Below, one piece after another: positions 17,101-24,951 of a DNA stretch of 64,000 nt. This DNA is from Clostridia bacterium (GTDB lineage: Bacteria > Bacillota > Clostridia > Oscillospirales > Acutalibacteraceae). The stretch covers positions 106,183 through 170,182 of the forward strand of contig JAGADF010000010.1 in assembly GCA_017613735.1 (NCBI GenBank), in the 5' to 3' direction. The notes beneath the pieces were generated by a model that was not told the origin of the DNA, made no database searches, and saw only the letters and a program-made list of their open reading frames with translations. A program made the position numbers and the translations under genes. Position 1 is the first letter of the stretch; each line of letters opens with the position of its first letter.

Positions 17101-17685
17101 GGTGAGGATGTAAACATTATGGTATTCGATACCGAGGTTTACTCCAACACCGGCGGACAGGCTTCAAAGGCTTCAAATATCGGTCAGGTCGCTCAGTTCG
17201 CGGCAGCCGGTAAGTCGATTGCCAAGAAGAGCCTTGCCGAAATCGCTATGAGCTACGGCTACGTTTACGTTGCTCAGATAGCTATGGGCGCTGACAATAA
17301 TCAGACAATCAAGGCTATCACGGAAGCTGAGGCTTATCACGGCCCGTCAATCGTTATCGCTTACGCTCCCTGCGAAATGCATTCAATCAAGGGCGGCATG
17401 ACGAACTGCCAGGCTGAGATGAAGAAGGCCGTTGACTGCGGTTACTGGAATATGTTCCGTTATAACCCGGCTCTTAAGGCTGAGGGCAAGAATCCCTTCA
17501 CGGTTGACTCCAAGCCCGCTACCGAAAGCTATCGCGACTTCCTTCTCAACGAGGCTCGTTATTCACGTCTTACACGTGAATTCCCCGAAAGAGCGGAAGA
17601 ACTCTTCGCTAAGAGCGAAACAGTCGCTAACGACAGATACGCTCACCTTCTTAAGCTTAAGGAGCTTTACAGCGTTGAAGAATAA
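14122..17685 (+). CDS. nifJ: Pyruvate:ferredoxin (flavodoxin) oxidoreductase, single-chain
   Basis: Protein of 1187 aa, the usual length of homodimeric PFOR. Domain order: pyrimidine-binding domain (EVAGIYPITPSSPMADYVDQW near the N-terminus), domain II, the gamma/EKR region, a two-cluster ferredoxin domain (CAQCNKCAYVCP near 700, CMGCGVCIGVCP near 758) and the C-terminal TPP domain (GSCAGCAETSYARL near 820, with IFGGDGWAYDIGFGG and SNTGGQASKAS). It oxidatively decarboxylates pyruvate to acetyl-CoA, CO2 and reduced ferredoxin. The start at 14122 has AAGGAGG upstream. The name nifJ does not imply nitrogen fixation; no nif genes are here. Confidence 0.98.
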   Translation: MASETKAVVSRKSKTMDGNNAAAYVSYAFTEVAGIYPITPSSPMADYVDQWSANGMKNIFGTTVKVAEMQSEAGAAGTVHGSLAAGALTTTYTASQGLLLMIPNMYKIAGELLPSVFHVSARCVASHALNIFGDHSDVYACRQTGFAMLAETNVQEVMDLGAVAHLATIESRVPFINFFDGFRTSHEIQKIKIWDYEDLKEMCNMDAVNAFRKRALNPERPVMRGSHENGDIFFQHREACNEYYDKVPAIVESYMDKVNAKLGTDYKLFNYYGAPDADRIIIAMGSVCDVAEEVIDYLLAKGEKVGLVKVRLYRPFAAEKLAEAIPETVKKIAVLDRTKEPGSIGEPLFLDVVAALNDTGRSAVVTGGRYGLGSKDTPPSSIFAVYDELKKDKPARQFTIGINDDVTHLSLTEVPAPITAAEGTIECKFWGLGGDGTVGANKDSIKIIGDHTDKYVQAYFQYDSKKTGGVTISHLRFGDSPIKSSYYINKADFVACHNPSYIEKGFKMVQDVKPGGVFLINCQWDEKELAEKLNAETKQYIAKNNIQLYIVNAIDLAAKIGLGKRTNTVLQSAFFSLAKVLPAEEAIGYMKEKAQKFMKKGKEIVEMNEKAIDAGASAYVKIDIPADWATATDNAAEEKSEGAPKLVKMVDEIMKPVGKMDGDALPVSVFVDHADGTFEQGAAAYEKRGVAVMVPEWDGSTCAQCNKCAYVCPHATIRPFALTADEAAKAPECATLVEKKGKGKGEYMYTMAVSPLDCMGCGVCIGVCPTNSLKMVSRESQDAKQPAFDYLVKNVTVKEDLANNTVIGSQFKTPLLEFSGSCAGCAETSYARLVTQLFGDRMYISNATGCSSIWGGPAATSPYTVNKEGHGPAWANSLFEDNAEHGFGMYLGQNAIRNRLIGKVEAIVEEGKAPADVLDACKAYLDTVSDGEANKAASAELVKALEALDCDCETKKDILENKEYLAKKSIWIFGGDGWAYDIGFGGVDHVLASGEDVNIMVFDTEVYSNTGGQASKASNIGQVAQFAAAGKSIAKKSLAEIAMSYGYVYVAQIAMGADNNQTIKAITEAEAYHGPSIVIAYAPCEMHSIKGGMTNCQAEMKKAVDCGYWNMFRYNPALKAEGKNPFTVDSKPATESYRDFLLNEARYSRLTREFPERAEELFAKSETVANDRYAHLLKLKELYSVEE

Positions 17686-17703
17686 TTCGCGTTAATTAAA
17701 TGA

Positions 17704-17733
17704 AAAGGGAAGTCCCGCGGGACTTCCCTTTTT
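17704..17733 (+). terminator. Terminator of PFOR
   Basis: Perfect hairpin GGGAAGTCCC/GGGACTTCCC with flanking A's and T's, directly after the nifJ stop codon. Confidence 0.92.
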
Positions 17734-17809
17734 GCTATTGCAAAAAAAGCTTGTCTGTGATAAAATATCCAAGTTAAAAGATTATCTTGAAAAAGGGGTA
17801 TATGAATTT

Positions 17810-18550
17810 ATGTCCGGACATTCAAAATGGAGTACGATAAAAAGAAAAAAGGAGAAAACCGATAACCAGCGCGCGAAGGTTTTCACCAAAATCGGAAGGG
17901 AAATTGCCGTAGCGGTACGCGAGGGCGGTCCCGACCCGGCTGGCAACTCAAAGCTTAAGGATATTATCGCCAAGGCTAAGGCCGCCAACGTTCCCAATGA
18001 AAATATTGAAAGAATTATAAAAAAGGCTGCCGGCGACAGCGACGGCGCGAACTACGAGTCCGTAACTTACGAAGGCTACGGCCCGTCGGGTATTGCGGTA
18101 ATGGTTCTCGCTCTCACCGATAACCGTAACCGTACGGCCGCCGACGTCCGCCATTATTTCGACAAGTACGGCGGAAATATGGGCACGACAGGCTGCGTTT
18201 CCTTTATGTTCACAAAGCAGGGACAGATTATTATTGATAAAGAGGGCGTTGACGAGGACGCTCTTATGACCGACGCTCTTGAAGCGGGCGCAACCGACTT
18301 TATCGCCGATGACGACGTATTCGACATCCGCACCGAGCCTACCGATATGGGCGCAATTAACGATGACCTCGCCGCTAAGGGCTATACGATTCTTTCGGCT
18401 GACGTCGCTTATATTCCCGGCACTTATACAACTCTCTCGAATGAGGACGATATAAAGAATATGGGTAAGATGCTTGAAATGTTCGACGATAACGACGACG
18501 TTCAGGAGGTTTACCATAACTGGGAAAACGAGGACGATTACGAGGGTTAA
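17810..18550 (+). CDS. yebC: YebC/PmpR family protein
   Basis: Protein of 246 aa starting MSGHSKWSTIKRKKEKTDNQ, the hallmark of the family, with GREIAVAVREGGPDP and the later GYGPSGIAVMVLALTDNRNRT. Family members are described as transcriptional regulators and, more recently, as factors helping ribosomes through difficult motifs. The start at 17810 follows AAAGGGG. An upstream in-frame extension of 26 codons has no homologous content. It stands alone with its own terminator. Confidence 0.95.
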   Translation: MSGHSKWSTIKRKKEKTDNQRAKVFTKIGREIAVAVREGGPDPAGNSKLKDIIAKAKAANVPNENIERIIKKAAGDSDGANYESVTYEGYGPSGIAVMVLALTDNRNRTAADVRHYFDKYGGNMGTTGCVSFMFTKQGQIIIDKEGVDEDALMTDALEAGATDFIADDDVFDIRTEPTDMGAINDDLAAKGYTILSADVAYIPGTYTTLSNEDDIKNMGKMLEMFDDNDDVQEVYHNWENEDDYEG

Positions 18551-18565
18551 TCAGAATAAAAATAA

Positions 18566-18600
18566 ATGGCAGGAACTGTTGTTCCTGCCTTTGTTTTTTA
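18566..18600 (+). terminator. Terminator of yebC
   Basis: Hairpin GGCAGGAAC/GTTCCTGCC with a TGTT loop followed by TTTGTTTTTT. It may also serve the converging DtxR-type gene. Confidence 0.9.
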
Positions 18601-18602
18601 TC

Positions 18603-18971
18603 TTATTTATTTTTCTTTACCCATTTTTTAATCGCTTTAAAGGTTTCGTCGCTTATGTCGTGCTCGATTTTGCACGCGTCGTCCGTAGCGGTTTCCTTAT
18701 TGACGCCGAGTTTGACAAGCACGTCCGTAAGCACCTGATGGCGTTCATAAATCTTTTCGGCGATTTCCTTACCCAAATCGGTCAGTATGAGATGACCGTC
18801 TTCGTCGGTATCAAGATACCCGCCGTTACGAAGCAGTCCGACAGCGCGGCTAACGCTCGGCTTTGAAAAACCCATATACTCCGCTACGTCAAGCGAGCGT
18901 ACGTAGGGCTGTTTTTTAGAAAGGACGAGTATTGTTTCAAGATACATTTCGCCCGATTCCTGAAGATGCAT
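18603..18971 (-). CDS. DtxR/MntR-family metal-dependent transcriptional regulator
   Basis: Protein of 122 aa starting MHLQESGEMYLETILVLSKK. It has the winged-helix DtxR domain (SLDVAEYMGFSKPSVSRAVGLLRNGGYL) and the dimerisation/metal domain with LGKEIAEKIYERHQVL, DACKIEHDIS and no SH3-like C-terminal domain, the short MntR architecture. Glu in YERH and His/Asp in EHDIS are family metal ligands. It probably senses Mn2+ or Fe2+. I set the start at 18971 because AGAGG lies seven bases upstream. No metal transporter is adjacent, so its targets are elsewhere. Confidence 0.88.
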   Translation of the reverse strand: MHLQESGEMYLETILVLSKKQPYVRSLDVAEYMGFSKPSVSRAVGLLRNGGYLDTDEDGHLILTDLGKEIAEKIYERHQVLTDVLVKLGVNKETATDDACKIEHDISDETFKAIKKWVKKNK

Positions 18972-19002
18972 TAAACCGCCTCTTTTCAATAGACTGTCAT
19001 AT

Positions 19003-19031
19003 ATTTTACCATAGTTATAATTACTTTTCAA
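19003..19031 (-). promoter_or_regulatory. Promoter of the DtxR-type regulator
   Basis: Reverse strand TTGAAA, 17-base spacer, TAAAAT, about 32 bases before the chosen start codon. Confidence 0.65.
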
Positions 19032-19093
19032 GTGCAGTTTGTGTCAATAAAAACAGGTCGGTCATAGTATGTAAGGAAAGGAAGGACGGCTTT

Positions 19094-19888
19094 ATGAGCG
19101 ATAAGCTTACCATTATCGGCGGTGACGGACGGTTTTTGTCCGTCAAAAGTTTTTTTGAAAAAAAGGGCTTTAAGGTCAATTCTGTTTTTCTTGAAAAAGA
19201 AAGCGGAAAAGCGGTTTACGATACCGTTATTCTGCCCGTGCCCGTTATGAGAAACGGCTTTCTCAATTCGCCGCTGACGGATGAAAAGGTAAGCGAAAAA
19301 CGACTTGCAGGTTTGCTTCCCGAAAACTCAACTGTTTTCGGCGGAATAATTCCGCAGTCTTTTGAAGAAATATGTCGTGAGAAAAATATAAAGCTTATTG
19401 ATTATTTTTCCGATGAAACGCTTCTTGATAAAAATGCGGTTCTCACGGCGCGCGCAATACCGTCTGTCCTTGAAGAAAACGGTGTTTCCGTAAGTAACGG
19501 TCGGATTTTTATTCTCGGCTACGGAAGATGCGGCAAGGCTATTGCCGATGTTCTTTCTTCGGCCGGGGGGAACGTGACGGTTGTTTCGTCAAAAGGCAAA
19601 GCCGGAGAATACCGCCTTGTTCATTTTGAGGATTTGAAAGGGCGTATCAACGAGGCTTCGCTTGTCGTCAACACCGTCCCGTCAGCCGTTCTTACGGAAA
19701 ACGAGCTTGTTAATCTTAACCGCAACGCGGTTATAACCGAAATTGCCTCTGCGCCGTACGGAATTGATTTTGAAGCGGCAAAGAGGCTTGATATAAAGGT
19801 AATAAAAGCTCCCTCGCTGCCGGGGAGATTTTTCCCGGAAGAGGCGGGGGAGGTAATTGCCGAAACCATCCTGAAGGAGATGAATTAA
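19094..19888 (+). CDS. dpaA: Dipicolinate synthase subunit A
   Basis: Protein of 264 aa starting MSDKLTIIGGDGRFLSVKSFF. It has an N-terminal DpaA domain and a C-terminal Rossmann domain with GRIFILGYGRCGKAIADVL. With DpaB it oxidises dihydrodipicolinate to dipicolinate, the spore-core chelator, in the mother cell. The start at 19094 follows GGAAGGA; open frame extending further upstream lies antisense to the divergent regulator and is discarded. No vegetative promoter is clear upstream. A CATA sequence at about 19064 could belong to a mother-cell sigma factor, but this is weak. Confidence 0.93.
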   Translation: MSDKLTIIGGDGRFLSVKSFFEKKGFKVNSVFLEKESGKAVYDTVILPVPVMRNGFLNSPLTDEKVSEKRLAGLLPENSTVFGGIIPQSFEEICREKNIKLIDYFSDETLLDKNAVLTARAIPSVLEENGVSVSNGRIFILGYGRCGKAIADVLSSAGGNVTVVSSKGKAGEYRLVHFEDLKGRINEASLVVNTVPSAVLTENELVNLNRNAVITEIASAPYGIDFEAAKRLDIKVIKAPSLPGRFFPEEAGEVIAETILKEMN

Positions 19889-20460
19889 TGTCGAAAATCA
19901 AAGCAGGCTTTGCGCTTTGCGGTTCGTTCTGTACATTTTCCCAGGTCGTGCCGCAGTTAAAAAGGCTTGCCGACAGTGATATAGATATTTACCCTATTAT
20001 GAGCGAAGCGGCGTATTCTACGGACACGCGTTTCGGAAAGGCGGAAAAGTTCAGAAACGAGATTGAAGAAATATGCGGAAAAAGTATTATTCACACTCTT
20101 ACCGCCGCCGAGCCGATAGGACCTAAAAAGATTCTCGACGTGCTTATTATCGCGCCGTGTACGGGAAACACAATCGGAAAAATCGCAAACGGAATAACCG
20201 ATACGCCCGTAACCCTTGCGGCGAAAGCGCACCTGAGAAACCAGAGACCGCTTGTAATAGCCGTTTCGACGAATGACGCGCTTTCCGCGTCGGGTAAAAA
20301 CATAGGTCTTTTGATGAATACGAAAAACGTCTATTTCGTACCTATGCGTCAGGACGACGCCATAGGAAAGCCCACCTCTCTTGTGGCGTATTTTGACAGA
20401 ATCAAGGATTCAATGTTTTCAGCCCTCTACGGCACTCAGATTCAACCGATTTTTGATTAA
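19888..20460 (+). CDS. dpaB: Dipicolinate synthase subunit B (flavoprotein)
   Basis: Protein of 190 aa starting MSKIKAGFALCGSFCTFSQV, the flavoprotein fold related to phosphopantothenoylcysteine decarboxylase, with IIAPCTGNTIGKIANGITDTPV as the FMN/substrate region. Its ATG shares one base with the dpaA stop codon and has AAGGAG upstream. Together the pair marks a functional late-sporulation pathway. Confidence 0.95.
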   Translation: MSKIKAGFALCGSFCTFSQVVPQLKRLADSDIDIYPIMSEAAYSTDTRFGKAEKFRNEIEEICGKSIIHTLTAAEPIGPKKILDVLIIAPCTGNTIGKIANGITDTPVTLAAKAHLRNQRPLVIAVSTNDALSASGKNIGLLMNTKNVYFVPMRQDDAIGKPTSLVAYFDRIKDSMFSALYGTQIQPIFD

Positions 20461-20463
20461 TTT

Positions 20464-20493
20464 AAAAGGGCAGTCAGCCGACTGCCCTTATAT
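20464..20493. terminator. Bidirectional terminator between dpaB and the converging membrane-protein gene
   Basis: Hairpin AAGGGCAGTC/GACTGCCCTT with an AGCC loop and A/T tracts on both sides. Confidence 0.8.
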
Positions 20494-21392
20494 TATTCAT
20501 CCTTGTTGTCCGAGTTCTTTTCCCTGTATTTGTCGTACGCTTCCTGCGCGGCCTCAATTCGTTTTCTGATTGTTTCTCCGAACTGGGAAACGTTGAGCAG
20601 TCGGAACGACTCCTTCGTTCTTCGGTTGCTTCTGCTTGAAAGCGATTCAAACTGGTTTCTGAATTCAAGAAGCTGGTCCGCAGCCGAGGACATCCATTCG
20701 TTGATTCTTTCGTCGCGCTTTGCGGCGGATTCCTCGCGTTCCTTTTTGCGCTTTTTCATAGATTCTTTCGCGTCCGTCACTATGGCCTCGCGTACGAGCG
20801 AAAGCTGTTCGGTAGCCTCTTTTGCGGTTTCGCCGAATTTTTCAAGACGGACAAGCATTCTTTTGATGTCGAGCGCGCTCTTGAGCGTGTCTATAAGGTC
20901 AAATGCGAATACTATAAGAATCGCGCCTAAAAGATAAGGTCTTACGTAAAGCGGAATATACGAATACAGCTGCTCAATTACATAGGGCTTGAGAACGTAG
21001 ACGTAAAGCATGGAAACGAGCGCCCAGATTACGGTGTGCCTGAAACAGATTCGCCCCTGAATATTCAGAAATTTGTCCGAATAATCCCACCAGCGCGCGT
21101 GGAACATTTTTTCCATAATAAGGCTTGTCATAAATTCAAGCGTGTCGCAAAGAAGAATCGCGAGCACGGGGACAATGAAAATTCTGTAGTTTTCGGGGAA
21201 GAAAGAGCAGATTTTTATAATCAGCTCCATAATCAGTACGCCGCAGCCGTAAATCGGGCAGAGCGGGCCTGTCAGAAATCCGCGGTTGATGATTCGGTGG
21301 TGGGCGATTGAACAGTATATGCATTCGCCGAGCCATCCGCCTGCCGACGCGAAAAAGAAGAGCAGCAGGAAGTAAATTATTTTATCAAACAT
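20493..21392 (-). CDS. Putative ABC transporter permease-like membrane protein (PF06541 family)
   Basis: Protein of 299 aa. The N-terminal 180 residues hold about five membrane segments and the family-typical GWLGECIYCSIAHHRIINRG and RWWDYSDKFLNIQGRICFRH stretches. The C-terminal third is highly charged and probably helical. The family was named after CmpB-like permeases, but transport has not been shown and no ATPase is nearby. The start at 21392 is preferred to a TTG that directly abuts the ribosome-binding site. It overlaps the HD-domain gene by 8 bases. Confidence 0.75.
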   Translation of the reverse strand: MFDKIIYFLLLFFFASAGGWLGECIYCSIAHHRIINRGFLTGPLCPIYGCGVLIMELIIKICSFFPENYRIFIVPVLAILLCDTLEFMTSLIMEKMFHARWWDYSDKFLNIQGRICFRHTVIWALVSMLYVYVLKPYVIEQLYSYIPLYVRPYLLGAILIVFAFDLIDTLKSALDIKRMLVRLEKFGETAKEATEQLSLVREAIVTDAKESMKKRKKEREESAAKRDERINEWMSSAADQLLEFRNQFESLSSRSNRRTKESFRLLNVSQFGETIRKRIEAAQEAYDKYREKNSDNKDE

Positions 21393-21927
21393 TTCTGCCA
21401 ATCTCCTTTAAAAATCTTTTCTTATAGCTTTTTGAAAGCGAATAAAAAAGCTCCCTCGTGGCGCAATATTTGTCCGAAAGGCTGACGATAAGCCCCTCCC
21501 TTGAAGACGGAACCGTAACCGTCAAAGGGAACATATGCTTTAAAATAATCTTTTCTTCCTTTTCCGAAAAGTTTCCGCCGGTCAGGATTTTCGCATTCTC
21601 CGCGGCAAATTTCGGGTGAAGGTAGCCGTGAGGACGGTGCCACATTTCGGCGGGATTACGCCAGTCGTAAAAAACCATATCGTGCATTATTGAAGCTCTT
21701 GCCGCCGAACGGTAATCGAGCTTCAGGCGTCTGCAGATAAGAAAGCTTAAATACGAAACGCTTGTCATATGCTGAAGCCTGTCTATTTCAAGATGCTGTT
21801 CATATTCGCTCATTCGCTGAATTTCGGGCCTTTCGTAGAGGTCGCCCACAACGTTGAGATAGCACTTGCCGTTAAGATGCGAATATATATCGTATGATTT
21901 TTTGTATTCTTCGTAAAGCTTACTCAA
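21385..21927 (-). CDS. HD-domain phosphohydrolase
   Basis: Protein of 180 aa. The HD metal site is seen as RLQHMTSVSYLSFLICRRLKL, then MHDMVFYDWRNP (the HD pair), KHMFP and SLSDKYCATREL. The family hydrolyses phosphoester bonds in nucleotides and other small molecules; the substrate here is unknown. TTG start at 21927 with AGGAG eight bases upstream. It is co-transcribed with the PF06541 membrane protein, a pairing common in Clostridia as far as I recall. Confidence 0.8.
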   Translation of the reverse strand: MSKLYEEYKKSYDIYSHLNGKCYLNVVGDLYERPEIQRMSEYEQHLEIDRLQHMTSVSYLSFLICRRLKLDYRSAARASIMHDMVFYDWRNPAEMWHRPHGYLHPKFAAENAKILTGGNFSEKEEKIILKHMFPLTVTVPSSREGLIVSLSDKYCATRELFYSLSKSYKKRFLKEIGRNV

Positions 21928-22007
21928 ATCAATCTCTCCTAAAAATAACTAACGGTTGAAGATTATATCACACTTTTTATAATAATACAAATACATTTTT
22001 ATATTTG

Positions 22008-22036
22008 TTGACTTTTTACCTTTGAATTGTTAAAAT
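22008..22036 (+). promoter_or_regulatory. Promoter of RNase P RNA
   Basis: TTGACT, exactly 17 bases, TAAAAT, with transcription starting near 22043, the first base of the P1 helix. Confidence 0.88.
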
Positions 22037-22042
22037 AACCGT

Positions 22043-22368
22043 TGAGTAAACCGGGCAGTTGCGTACATTCATTGTATGAGGAAAGTCCGAGCATCACACA
22101 GCAGGGTAACGGCTAACGGCCGCCGAGGGCGACCTCCGGGAAAGTGCATAGAGATATACCGCCGTTTTTACGGTAAGGGTGGAAAGGCGAGGTAAGAGCT
22201 CACCAGTGCGCCGGTGACGGCGTTGCTAAGTAAACCCTACCCGATGCAACACCGACTGAAGTTGTCAGCTGGGCAGATACTTCGAAGGGTGGCTTGAGCC
22301 TTACGGTAACGTAAGGACCAGATAGATAATTGCCTTAAATGACAGAACTCGGCTTACAGGTTTACTCA
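22043..22368 (+). ncRNA. rnpB: RNase P RNA (class A)
   Basis: The conserved core GAGGAAAGTCCGAGCATC, ACAGCAGGG, a central purine-rich region and ACAGAACTCGGCTTACAG near the 3' end are diagnostic of the bacterial catalytic RNA that trims tRNA 5' leaders. Terminal helix P1 pairs TGAGTAAACC (22043-22052) with GGTTTACTCA (22359-22368). Length is about 326 bases. Confidence 0.97.
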
Positions 22369-22377
22369 CCATTTGTC

Positions 22378-22415
22378 AAATCACCCCGTACTATGATATA
22401 TGGGGTGATTTTTAT
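22378..22415 (+). terminator. Terminator of rnpB, overlapping the next gene's ribosome-binding site
   Basis: Hairpin AAATCACCCC/GGGGTGATTT followed by TTTAT. The 3' arm GGGGTGA is also the only Shine-Dalgarno-like sequence for the ATG at 22414, so the downstream gene's start is folded away in any read-through transcript. Confidence 0.8.
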
Positions 22416-22731
22416 GGATATGTTATTCGGAATACTCTTCATTCTTTTTATGTTTATCGGCGTACTGTTTTCGGTATATTTTGTGTTTTATAATCTTTTA
22501 AAGCCGAAGAAGAAAAAGTCGGCGATTGTTCTCGTCTTTGACTCCGAAAGTCAGGATATCCGTCAGCAACTCGGCTTTATTGATTTTCAGCGCGCGGTAT
22601 CGGGCGCGGGAAAAGCGGTAATAATCGATAACGGAATGAATAACGTTCAGCGGATGTTTTGCGAACGGTTCTGCGGGGAAAATTCCTCGGCGGTTCTCAT
22701 AAATCCCGGACAGATAACGGAAGTGCTTTAA
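22414..22731 (+). CDS. Small single-span membrane protein of unknown function
   Basis: Protein of 105 aa. Residues about 3-27 form one hydrophobic membrane segment. A KPKKKK cluster follows, placing the rest in the cytoplasm, and a soluble domain of about 70 residues (AIVLVFDSESQDIRQQLGFIDF...) follows. I do not recognise a family. The ATG at 22414 is chosen because the frame further upstream runs into RNase P RNA. It ends directly at the recD2 start, so the two are probably co-transcribed. Confidence 0.7.
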   Translation: MDMLFGILFILFMFIGVLFSVYFVFYNLLKPKKKKSAIVLVFDSESQDIRQQLGFIDFQRAVSGAGKAVIIDNGMNNVQRMFCERFCGENSSAVLINPGQITEVL

Positions 22732-24951
22732 TTGGACGAAAGAAACGACAGGGTAATAATCAACGGGACGGTTGAAAGCGTCACGTTCTGCAATCAGGCG
22801 AACGGCTTTACCGTCTTTGAATTTTCGGGTGATGAAGACGGCGAAATCTTCACCGCCGTCGGTACCGTCAGCTCTCTTTCGCCGGGCGAAAAGGTCACTC
22901 TTACGGGCGTGTGGCAGACTCATCAGTCCTTCGGCAGACAGCTTAAGGTTGAGCTCGTTGAGCGGCGTATGCCCGAAAGCGCCGAGCAGCTTTACAAGTA
23001 TCTTTCGTCGGGGGTAATACGCGGAGTAGGTCCCGCGACGGCTGAAAAAATAGTTGCAAAATTCGGCGAGGACAGCTTTGACGTCATTGAAAACGACTGT
23101 CTGCGCCTGACTCAGATTAAGGGAATTTCGCCCGATAAGGCGAGAAAGATTTCAAACGAATTCAGAAATCAGTTTGCCGCAAGAAGTACCGTAATTGCGC
23201 TTGAACAGTACGGTATGACCGCGGGCGAATGTCTTGCCGCATTCAAAAGGTACGGCGTCGAAGCGGCGGCGACGGTCAGGAAAAACCCGTACAGACTCTG
23301 CGTTGACATTGAGTATATAAGCTTTGAAAGGGCGGAGGAAATCGCGTCAAAAATTCCCGATTCTTTTAACCGCGACTGCCGCTCAAACGCGGGGCTTCTT
23401 CATATCGTAAAGCATAATTTATATTCCAACGGGCATACGTGCCTGCCGCGTGAAAAGCTTATAAAGCCCGCGTGCGATTTTCTTGATATCACGGCGGATG
23501 AGGCAGATATAGCGATTGACAGTCTTATTGAAGAAAAACAGCTTATAACTGCAAAAATAAAGGGCAGGGATTTTCTGTTTCTGCCTTCGTCCTACAATGC
23601 GGAAAAGAAAATTGCCCAGAGAATAGATGTGCTTCTGCGTTTCCCGCCCGAACAGAATTATACTGTCGGCGAGGACATTGACCGAATAGAGATAAAGGAC
23701 AAGATAAAATACGGCGAAAAACAGCGCGAAGCCATTGAAATCGCGGTAAACAAGGGTATTCTTATTCTCACGGGAGGTCCCGGAACCGGTAAAACCACAA
23801 CCCTTAAGGGCATGCTTCGTCTGTTTCAGAGAGATAAGCTTGATATAGTTCTCGCCGCGCCTACGGGAAGAGCGGCGCAGAGAATGACGGAGGTTACGGG
23901 CTGTGAGGCAAAGACAATTCACAGACTGCTTGAAGTCGAATGGGACGAAAACGACAGACCCGTTTTTAAAAGAAACTTAAGAAATCCGCTTGAGGCTCAG
24001 GTGCTTATCGTCGACGAATTATCAATGGTCGATATTCATCTTTTCGCCTCTCTTATGGACGCGCTTCCGTTCGGATGCAGGCTTATTATGGTCGGCGACA
24101 GCAATCAGCTTCCGCCCGTCGGCGCGGGAAATGTTCTTCACGACCTTATTGATTCGGGCTTGCTTCCCGTCGTGGAGTTAAACGAGATTTTCCGTCAGGC
24201 ACAGCAGTCGCAGATTGTTACGAATGCCCATAAAATTGTACGCGGCGAAGAAATAGATTTGACGCGAAATGACGGCGACTTTTTCTTCGTTTCCCGCGGG
24301 AGCGGTCTGCTCGCCGCAAGAACCGTAAGGGAGCTTTACTGCGAAAGACTTCCCGCCGCATACGGCTATAATCCCGTAAAGGATATCCAGATTCTCTGTC
24401 CCTCAAGAAAGGGCGAGGCGGGTACGGTTGAAATCAACAAAATGCTTCAGGAAGCGGTCAATCCCTATTCGGAGGGCAGGGCGCAGTTTGTTTTCAGAGG
24501 CAGCGTTTTCCGCTCGGCGGACAAGGTTATGCAGATAAAAAACAACTATAACCTTGAATGGGAAAAGGACGGCGAAAGGGGAACGGGCATATTTAACGGC
24601 GATATCGGATTTATTGAGGATATCGACACCCGTTCGGGAGTTTTATATATTAACTTCGACGGAAAAAGAGTCGAATACCCGTCGGCGAATCTTGAGGAGC
24701 TTGAGCTTTCGTACGCGGTTACCGTCCACAAGAGTCAGGGCAGCGAGTTCGACTGCGTTTTGCTTACGGCTGCGGGCATACCGCCTCAGCTTTGTTACAG
24801 AAATCTGCTTTACACCGCCGTCACGAGGGCGAGGGAAAACCTTATTATAGTCGGCTCCGAAAATCAGGTTTCAAGGATGATTGAAAACGATAAAAAGACA
24901 AGACGTTATTCGGCGTTAAAGCATTTTCTTACAGAGGGCGTAAATGGGTAA
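22732..24951 (+). CDS. recD2: ATP-dependent DNA helicase RecD2
   Basis: Protein of 739 aa, normal for RecD2. N-terminal region with an OB-like segment and helix-hairpin-helix motifs (GVIRGVGPATAEKIV, ITQIKGISPDKA-like), then superfamily 1 helicase: Walker A GGPGTGKTTTL near residue 348, Walker B VDELSMVD, motif III GDSNQLPPVGAG and the C-terminal VHKSQGSEFD and YTAVTRARE. It is a 5'-3' helicase in DNA repair in bacteria lacking RecBC. TTG start at 22732, directly after the preceding stop codon, with GGAAGTG upstream. Confidence 0.94.
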   Translation: MDERNDRVIINGTVESVTFCNQANGFTVFEFSGDEDGEIFTAVGTVSSLSPGEKVTLTGVWQTHQSFGRQLKVELVERRMPESAEQLYKYLSSGVIRGVGPATAEKIVAKFGEDSFDVIENDCLRLTQIKGISPDKARKISNEFRNQFAARSTVIALEQYGMTAGECLAAFKRYGVEAAATVRKNPYRLCVDIEYISFERAEEIASKIPDSFNRDCRSNAGLLHIVKHNLYSNGHTCLPREKLIKPACDFLDITADEADIAIDSLIEEKQLITAKIKGRDFLFLPSSYNAEKKIAQRIDVLLRFPPEQNYTVGEDIDRIEIKDKIKYGEKQREAIEIAVNKGILILTGGPGTGKTTTLKGMLRLFQRDKLDIVLAAPTGRAAQRMTEVTGCEAKTIHRLLEVEWDENDRPVFKRNLRNPLEAQVLIVDELSMVDIHLFASLMDALPFGCRLIMVGDSNQLPPVGAGNVLHDLIDSGLLPVVELNEIFRQAQQSQIVTNAHKIVRGEEIDLTRNDGDFFFVSRGSGLLAARTVRELYCERLPAAYGYNPVKDIQILCPSRKGEAGTVEINKMLQEAVNPYSEGRAQFVFRGSVFRSADKVMQIKNNYNLEWEKDGERGTGIFNGDIGFIEDIDTRSGVLYINFDGKRVEYPSANLEELELSYAVTVHKSQGSEFDCVLLTAAGIPPQLCYRNLLYTAVTRARENLIIVGSENQVSRMIENDKKTRRYSALKHFLTEGVNG

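Noticed and set aside
14122-17685. Nitrogen fixation role implied by the name nifJ
   Set aside because: No nif genes are present; single-chain PFOR is the general fermentative enzyme in Clostridia.
22339-22413. Upstream start for the small membrane protein
   Set aside because: It lies in the conserved 3' end of RNase P RNA and its terminator.
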